The notes beneath the pieces are model-generated. The model was not told the origin of the DNA. It saw only the letters and a list, made by a program, of their open reading frames with translations, and searched no databases. From NCBI GenBank assembly GCA_964016985.1, contig OZ024833.1:65977712-66041711 (forward strand): a DNA stretch of 64,000 nt, in the 5' to 3' direction. Of this stretch, positions 48,401-57,400 are shown piece by piece (position 1 is the stretch's first letter; each line of letters opens with the position of its first letter). Both the position numbers and the translations under genes were made by a program. Source of the stretch: Anodontia alba (Eukaryota; Mollusca; Bivalvia; Lucinida; Lucinidae).

Positions 48401-51400
48401 AGTGACGTAAACATTAATGATGGCCTACGTGATGTCCATTATGACCAGTTCATTCAAACACTTGAGAATTCTCAATTTTTATCTTACCCTGGGTAGGATA
48501 ACCCATGTAGGATAAGAATTTCTATTCCAAGGTTAAATCCAGGACTTCCTTATCTGGTGTGCAAGAAATATAAACCAGTAGATGGTACTTGAAAACACAA
48601 AATTTTTTTTTAAATCTATGGTAAATGTCCTAAAATTTAGCATTTTTTTTTATTCCATCCTATTTTGCCTAAATTTTGCTTTTTTATGCAGTTATTTCTT
48701 AAAATTCTTAGTGGAATGGCGAACTGGAGCAGTCTGATCTCAGTCTGCACTGTTTGCATATGACATTTTGTTGGAAACTTTGGTGACGAAATTCAAGGAC
48801 ATTTAGCCTATTCTGTTATTGTTTGTATATTCTGATATGTAGTCACTAAACAAACCTTCATTCCAAAAGACTGCATCCTCAAAGCCACCTCTTTGCCAAT
48901 CCTACCCAGACCGATAACAGCCAAAGTCTTCCCACTGAGTTCAGATCCCATGAAGCTTTTTCTGTCCCATTTCCCATCACGCATTGTTGCAACAGCATTA
49001 GGAATATCTCTGTGTTTAAAGGTACATTGTAATAATAGAAAGGTCCATAGCTCCCAATAGAAGGGGTATCCAGATAACATTTTTCTGTTGTGGGTACACA
49101 GGCCAAATAAAAAAAATGTGTCTTTAGGGAAACATATTAGAAAAAGATATAGGGTAGGTAGGGATTCTTTTTCTTCTGTTTTTTACATTTACATGTACTA
49201 TTCAATTCTATCATAATTACCAAATATATTTGGACTTAGCACATACTTCGCATAAAAGTTTACAAAGTTTGACTATCCTTAGATGTGTCTAAAAGTACTG
49301 ACAGAATGGCAAACAGTGTAGACCCTGATCAAACTGCTCCTACAGGAGCAGTTTGATCAGGGTCTACACTGTTTGCTCAGACCTACTTGTCCGAATATTT
49401 AGCATAAATATCTTATCTCAGTAAAGTGGGGAAAAAATTGCTAGGTTTCACCAGGAAAATTAGATCCTAAACACACATATTTTTTTTATTTTGCCTCATC
49501 AGAAGTGCATCAATGAGGCACTTCTAATGAGTATCACAACATATGTTTTCTTGAAGAAGTAAGAAAAATATCAGTATCATAGCTCTTGATAAAATGTTTT
49601 TGTTTCAATCCAAAAGTACATGTATTGATATTTTTCTTATTTTTCCATGAAAAACATATACAATGGGTGCCGATATTTTTTTTGTTTCTACATGAAAACA
49701 TATGTTGTGGGTACTGATTAGAAGTACCTTGGTGAGGCACTTCTAATGAGTACCCGCAATATATGTTTTCGTGGAGAAATAAGAAAAATATTTACCTGAT
49801 ACCCACTATTATCTAGACCTATGGTTTTTGTTGGATACAACACAGTTGTTTAGCTAACACAGTTTCTGCATTGGATCCCAGTGATCATTATAAAAACACT
49901 CCTATTCAAATATATAGAAAATTTCACCTCCAAAAACTGAACATTTTCAGATACAAAAACTCTGATATTTTCCATATTTCTGCTCAAAACATAGATTGTG
50001 GGTACTCGTGAGAACCGCCTCAGTGAGGCAGTTCTAACAAGTACCCACAATCCCTGTTTTTGAGTAGAAATAAGAAAAATAATGTATACCCCTGTAAACC
50101 CCAGTTTTACTATATAAAAAAGGGGTTTAAGGGGGTCAAAATTATATAAGCATGTTTTCATGATGTAATGTTATAAAGAAGTTGTGGTGTAATATGCACC
50201 TATCAATAATGAAAATAACATAAGTCTCTAGATAATAGGGCTATTTATAACACCATATTTTTTTCCAAATAAGAGCACCAGGCCTATATAATTTCTGTAC
50301 TGATGTTTTGACCTTTAGCATGCACTAGGCAAATTCAGCAGATGACCAACTGATAATAAGTTTTTTCCTTATATTTCTCAGAAAACAGGGCAATCAATTT
50401 CATGCAAACTATCATCTAACAAGACTATTTGGTATCAAGCCCTATTTTTTGGGCTAAAACAAAAAAAAAAATGTTTTAAAATGTTACTATTTCAGTGATT
50501 TACAGTTGACTCTTATTATCTCAAGTCCAAGGGACAGATATCCGTACCTCTACATAATTATGACATCAGATTTGCACCTGATTGAGGAAAAAAATAAATC
50601 GAAAAAACACATTTTACAACTGAATATGTAATTTCACTACTAATTTGACTCCTGAAGTTAGAGATATATAGAAAATATTGTGGAAAAGTGGAGAAATTTC
50701 CTCTTTTCCACAATATTTTATTATCTGTTGTTAGATTTCCATATTAACTCTTGTCCTGCTATATAAGATGCCACACCCACTTCTAATTTTCAGCCAATCA
50801 GATTACTTGATCCAGATTGTTGCTATAAACTCACATACTTAATGGCAAACAGTGCAGATCCAGATCAGTTGGCTTCTTCAGAACCCAACTGATCTGGATC
50901 TACACTGTTTGCAAAGGCAGGGTATATTTTCGTGTTCAGAAGAACAAGGGTTAAAACATTGGGACCAGATTTTCTTTGAGATAAGGGAAGTCATCATAAC
51001 GAGAGTCAACTGAATTTACAGTTTGGTTCTACTGAGTTCCTGGGATTCACATAGTTGAGAGTCATTGAGTCCCATGACTAAATCATGAGTTCCTAATATA
51101 TTTTAGAGCTGTTTTCTGTTGTATTTTCTGAGTCCAGGGACTCCCGCATAAAATTTTGTGAGTCCCAGAGAGAAATTAGGAGTATATGAAGCACGAGTCC
51201 AACAGGTAAAAAAAATAACTGCTATTTAAGTTCTGCACATGAAGGGTAAAAAGGGTGGTTAGGGAGATAGGGTGGTTCCCTGAATCACCAATGGCGCCAA
51301 CTTACCTTGATAAACAGCACATCAAAGCACAAGTGTGTTCTGCTGCACTCAGTGTGTTACCACCAGGTGTGCTGAAAAATACAGCAAAATATTGCCTGTT

Positions 51401-54400
51401 TTTTTTTACGCTAACGCCGCCGCCAACAGGATCCATTCCAAAAACAATATGTCCCTTCCACCCTTTAGTGGTGGGGGACATAAATATATAGAATATATAG
51501 AAAAAACAATTTCTGTATAATCTATACATTTTTGTTCAGATACAACATGGCTGTTTAGCTAACATGGTGTACATTCATATGAAAGAAAAATTCTGGTATG
51601 TGAATAAAAAATTTTATGGATTTTTTCAGTTTTACTTGCACACACTTAAAGGGGAACAAAATATAAGTTGTAAGTAAATCTTGGAATAAAGTGCTTAACA
51701 AGCCATTTGTTTTGATGCAAGAGTTTTCCAAATCGGCTGAGAAATAAGGCAGTCATTGTAAATGTAGTTTGAATATATTTAAAATGGCAGTCATGGATGC
51801 CGCCATATTGTAGGCTTTGTGATGTCACACAGCCCAAATTAAATATGCAAAACCAAATTATAAAGGTTTTATAAGGAATAATTTTGCTACAGATTTTTAT
51901 AATCTTTTAATTCTAGTGACAAGCAATCATTTCCCCCAAAATAAACCAACTTTATGAGAATAACTACCTTTATAAAATGATTTTTTTATTTTTATGAAAC
52001 CTCATTAAATATTCAAAATGGCGATGCACATTCCACCAATGTTAAAATATTCAATTGTCTATAATTTAAACTTAATTTTCCACCTATTTTGATCAAATTT
52101 GTTTCAAAATTCATTCTTTGTAAAGTTATTTACTTTAAAGCACAATACCTTTTAAGGCTGCATTCCACTTTAACTGTGATATCGCTCAATACGCAGTCCC
52201 AATATAGTATATTAGACAAAATCTCCTTATCAAAATTCAAACTACTAAAGATTTACTCTTCTAGCATCCAGCAAATCTTATCTGATGATATTAAATGTAG
52301 CAAGTAATCTTTTCCCCAGCACACTCCTCTGTCCCTGACACATCTGAGCTCCAGACAAGGAACTTATTTTCAATAAAATAGGTTTTTTTTTGTTTTTTTT
52401 TTATTTTTATCCATGAAAACAGGTTGGTGTATGTGGAGAAATAAGAAAAATATTAACCCTTGTTCTGCTGAATAAATTAAGATGACAAGCCTAATTTTCA
52501 GCCAATCAGATTACTTGATCCAGATTGCTGAAATAAATTCACATACTTGATGGCAAACAGTGCAGATCTACATAGCTACAGATAAGAGGGGGTATCCACT
52601 TAATATTTTTCTTATTTCGCCACGAAAAAATATGTTGTGGGTACTCATTAGAAGTGCCTCGGCAAGGCGCTTCTAATGAGCACCCACAACATATGTTTTC
52701 GTGGAGAAATAAGAAAGATATCAGCATTTTTCGGATGAAAAAAGCGCCCTATCTGTTGCTATGGATCTAGATCAGTTGGCTTCTTCAGATTTCAGAAGCT
52801 AACTGATCTGGATCTACATGTACACTGCTTGCAAAGGCAGGACATATCCAGGTTCAGCAGGACACGGGTTAACATGATAACCCTCTCATCTGGAGCTATG
52901 ACAATTTATATTATAGCCTAATGTAGTATCACATAAAACAAGCAAAAACTGAAGTGTACGACAATGTATATAGTTTAAATTTACGTACTTCATTACAATA
53001 ATGCCACGTTTAGTTGCTACATTACAATCTATATTATCCACCCCTGTGCCAGCTCGACCAATGATCTTCAAGTTTGTTGCAGCATTGATGATGTCCGCAG
53101 TAACCTTGGTTGCAGATCGGACTATCAACCCATCATACTTCTGCAAACAAATAATTTAATTCAATTTTTAAGTACTAATTACACCTGCAGCAGAAATTTT
53201 AATTTTTCTTTATTTTTCATCTAGAAACTGGTGATTAGGAGGTTGTGTGTTCGACCCCCACCGGGTCGGCAACATTCTTTTTTTGAGAGTGATCATGAAA
53301 TATATTCTACGGTCATTTTCTCCCTTCTGCTGATTCAAGAAGGGCAACTGTCAGTTTCAGACTGCACAATACTGGTTAACTACTTAAAAGTACTAGGCAT
53401 GCTCAGTAAAAGTGTTGCTATGTAAACTGACCACGCTTGACATGACACGATTGGGCTGATTTTTTTTTTTTTATTTGGGTTTTACTGCCCTTTCACTTAT
53501 ATTGATCCAATCATTCATCAGCGGTGAGTGAAAACCGAAAAACTCTGGGAAAAACCAATGATCATCCGCAAGCAGAACTTGGCTTTCCCACGCGAGGCTT
53601 GAACCACAGCAGTGAGAAACCTAATAGATTAAGAGTCCGCTCTCTTATCCACTAAGCTACGGAGGCACGCCCCCAATTGGGCTGACTGGTCCGTAAAACC
53701 TGAACACAAACAAAAATTTTGCTTAGCTCTTTAAGGGTTAACCTTTAGTATATTCTGTTGGCCAAACAGGAATATGGCAACAATAAGAGAAGCCCCTTTG
53801 CACTGAAGCTCTTAAAACACTACGTACTATATATTTCTGCAAAGTCTCAGCCTCACTCCATTTTGTTTCTGAGATGATTTTATTTAGGAATTTTTTTTTT
53901 TTATTCTGGTTGCCATGGCTGCCTGACAGAGCACCACTCAAGAAACATTTCAGTATAACTGTGGTCAAAATATATGCAATGACTGTCAATGACTGTATAA
54001 CTGTGGTCAAAGTATATGCTATGACTGTCATTTTTCAGTTTTCCCCACTTGATAGTGTAAGTCTATGGCATATTTAAGTCATAGCAGCTGATTTTCATAA
54101 AAAATAAAAATAAAATAAAAGACAAACAAAAAAGCAAACACTTCAAATCCCCCAACCAATGGATACTACAAATGAAATCTGGACACTATTTGGTGAAGTG
54201 GCTTCTGAGGAGAGATCATTTGAAAGTGTTGACGGCAACAACACTAATAAAGATGGACAATGGACCACTGACTATCCTACAAGCTCCCCAAAAGCCTCTC
54301 TGCTCTGGTGGGTTACCATTTGAATACAATGCTGCATACCAATTTCAAGGTCATCAGCCTTTAAGTTCCTGAGATTTCAAATCCTGTTTGCCATATATGG

Positions 54401-57400
54401 GCATGACAGCCATCTTGGTCAAGTGACCCAGATCCTGTGACCAAGCTTTGATTTCCCCGACCCCTTTGCAGCTCTATATGCAATTTTATTTCAATCAGCA
54501 GCACAGCAGTTTTAGTGAAGATTTTTAAACCACTTAATCTGGGGCACCTAGGACCGAGGTCAGCAAATGACCTTGACCATTGGTATTTATAATTGTTCAT
54601 TTAGCTTTGATATCATTAATTTTATAAGCTATAATAGCGTCAGAAAAATCCCTTGTTTTGCATTTCCCTGCACAAATGCTTAAGAGACCCAATTTGACCT
54701 TGACTTAAAATAGGGTCAAGGTTAACCAAGTGCCATCATTTGGACAAACTTGGTAGGGCCTGTCCCCAGCGCTGCATACCAAGTTTCAAGGTTATAAATC
54801 AGTCTTCCAGTCCTTAAAATTTCAAAGGGTTTTTACCATATATGGGCGTGACAGCCATTTTGGTCATGTGACCCAGATCCAATTGCACAAGCTTTCACTC
54901 CCCCATCCCATCGAGGTGCCGTATATAATTTGGTTTCAATCAATCCAGCAGTTTCAGAGAAGTTACATTGATTGATTGAGTTTGGGTTTAACGACATGTC
55001 AACCCTTGTGGGTCATTTTGTGTCATCTCCCAGACAAAGGGAGAAAATAGACAGAAGAGATACATGTAGCAGAAGAGATGAAAGGGAGGGACAGGGAGGG
55101 ACAGGGAAGAAAGAGAAACAGGAATGAAAGTGAAGAAACAGAAGAAATAAAAACATCACCTCCCTACCCTTACCTGCTATAAGGATAGCAGGCCTTGCCC
55201 AACTATAAGCCAATATCAGCTGGATGCCCCGGGTGACAAAAGATACATGACACCTTTGCACCACCCAACCACCCACCAGAGAAGTTACAATACTGAATCT
55301 GAGGCATTCAGGACAAAGGTCAGTAAATGACCTTGACCTTTGGTATTTATAAAAGTTCATTCAGTTGAATGTATAGAAAAACTTTGATGTCACAGACTAC
55401 AATGGAATCAGAGGAATCAACTATTTTGCCTTTTTCTCATTTATAAAAAAAAAAAAGCTTAAGTGACCAAATTTAACCTTGCCATGAAATAGGTCAAGGT
55501 CAATCAAGGGCCATCTTAGAACAAGGTTGATGGGGGCCCAGCTACCATAAATGCTGCATACCAAGTTTTGAGGTCATCAGCCATTCATTTCTTGAGAAGA
55601 CTTTCAACTGCCCAGTGATTTCAGCAAAGATGTCATTTGAAAATCTTGAAGACATGCACAACACACGACAGACCACTGTCTGTCCTTTAAGATCCCCTAA
55701 TCTTTGACTGACTATTTTCAAAAGCTAAAAATTCAAAAAATGATTTTCAGGGTTTTTTTTCGTATTTGCAAAAACATCAGTTTTATTTTAGGATATCTGC
55801 AGATCTAATTTTCAATATCAAATTGAGGGTGGCCCGTAAACTATTTTTGTATATATTACAAAATACATCTGAATGGTGATATCAAAATCAATCTAAAGAC
55901 ATATAACATTCAGTCTTCAGATATATAAAATATATCTGCATGTATCCAAAAATAGGGATGATTTAGTGATATCCATTTATTAGGTTCATGGATATCAGTG
56001 AAATGATAAAGCCTTTTTATTGTGGATACCAATTTAGAGGTATCTAACACTTGAAATATGGCTATTCATAAATACATTTTAAGGTATCTCAAAATCATAT
56101 CTATTTTGTGACATCCATAAATGCATGATACCTAATTACCCATACACTGGTTTATGGATATCTGTGTACAGGTACATGTACATGTACCAAATTAATATGT
56201 TGGATATCAAGAAAATAAGCTTAATATGAAAAGGGCAAAATTCAATTTATGCACACTCTATAATCCTAAATCAATTTAGGTATGTTACAATAGGTAGAAT
56301 AAACTGTTATCTTGTGATATGAAATTTGATTGTGAAATAAAAATCTGTGATATCGCAAAATCACATTTAACTGATATCATCAGGTAGACATTACAAAATC
56401 ACTGAGTTATTAGCATCTCAAAATGTTTTCTGTGGTATCAGGTATCAAAAACTTATTTTTTGTGGCACCATTAATTTAATGCCTATAATTTTGTGATATC
56501 ACAACTGCAGTTTGCATTTACAAATTTGCAATATTATAAAAATCACTGAATAACTTTAGTCTAACATGATAAAATAGATATTGTGGTATGCACATTAGTT
56601 GTTGTTTTTGTTTTTAAATAGAACCTGTGATATCACAAAATTGTGTGATATCCGAAAATTGTGATTTCACAAAATGACACTGAACAGTGAAAGCTGATTT
56701 TGAGATATCACAACTATGAAATATAGCATACACTGATGTTGCCCCCAAAACATGCTAAAAAGTTAATTTCCATGATCTGATTACATGACCTGCTTTCTAT
56801 ATTTTTTGACATTTTTCCCTTCAAGTGTGGTGTATATATACTATCTCTGAAATGATACTTAGTGTAATTAAGGTTTCCTTACGACAGAAAACTACTGTAA
56901 TTTTCCAGCATGATATATGAGAATGTACAAGATGATGAAATTGTCTGAGGTTGTATTATTTTCCATTCACATTTTAACCTGACCTGTTTTTGTTAAGTGT
57001 GTTCAATAGTCAGTTTACCTGTAAAATAAATGCTGTGTATTGATCATTATTTCACTATCACTGCAAGGAAACCTAGCTCTAGATGAGTAGAGTATCCACT
57101 ATCCAGAAAATCAGTTTTCTTCTCTCTTACTGAAAATGTGATATGTTGTAGGTGAGGTGCTTCTAATGAGTATCCACAACATATGACTTTTTCAGCAAGA
57201 GAAAAAAATCAATTTTTGCACAATGTCTTGTCTAGAGCCATGATATAGAAAGCAACATATATATCTATATAGAAAGACAGAATCTTATTTTTGGAGATAT
57301 ACCGGTAACCCGAACTGAGGGAAAACGACCCTGTCAATTATGGCTGGACACCAATGGCTCAGATCAGCATGTGCATCAGCAGTCTGATCAGGGCATTCTC

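Larger units (their letters stand above)
52347..52900. mobile_element. Outer B element of a three-level nest
   Basis: Left part GAGCTCCAGACAAGGAAC with an eroded hairpin (CATGAAAACAGG...GTGGAGAAATAAGAAAAAT), right part CCCTCTCATCTGGAGCTATG. D10 is inserted between them. Confidence 0.75.

Noticed and set aside
53597..53675. Possible tRNA gene on the minus strand
   Set aside because: It is the head of SINE G2, flanked by a 10-bp target duplication.
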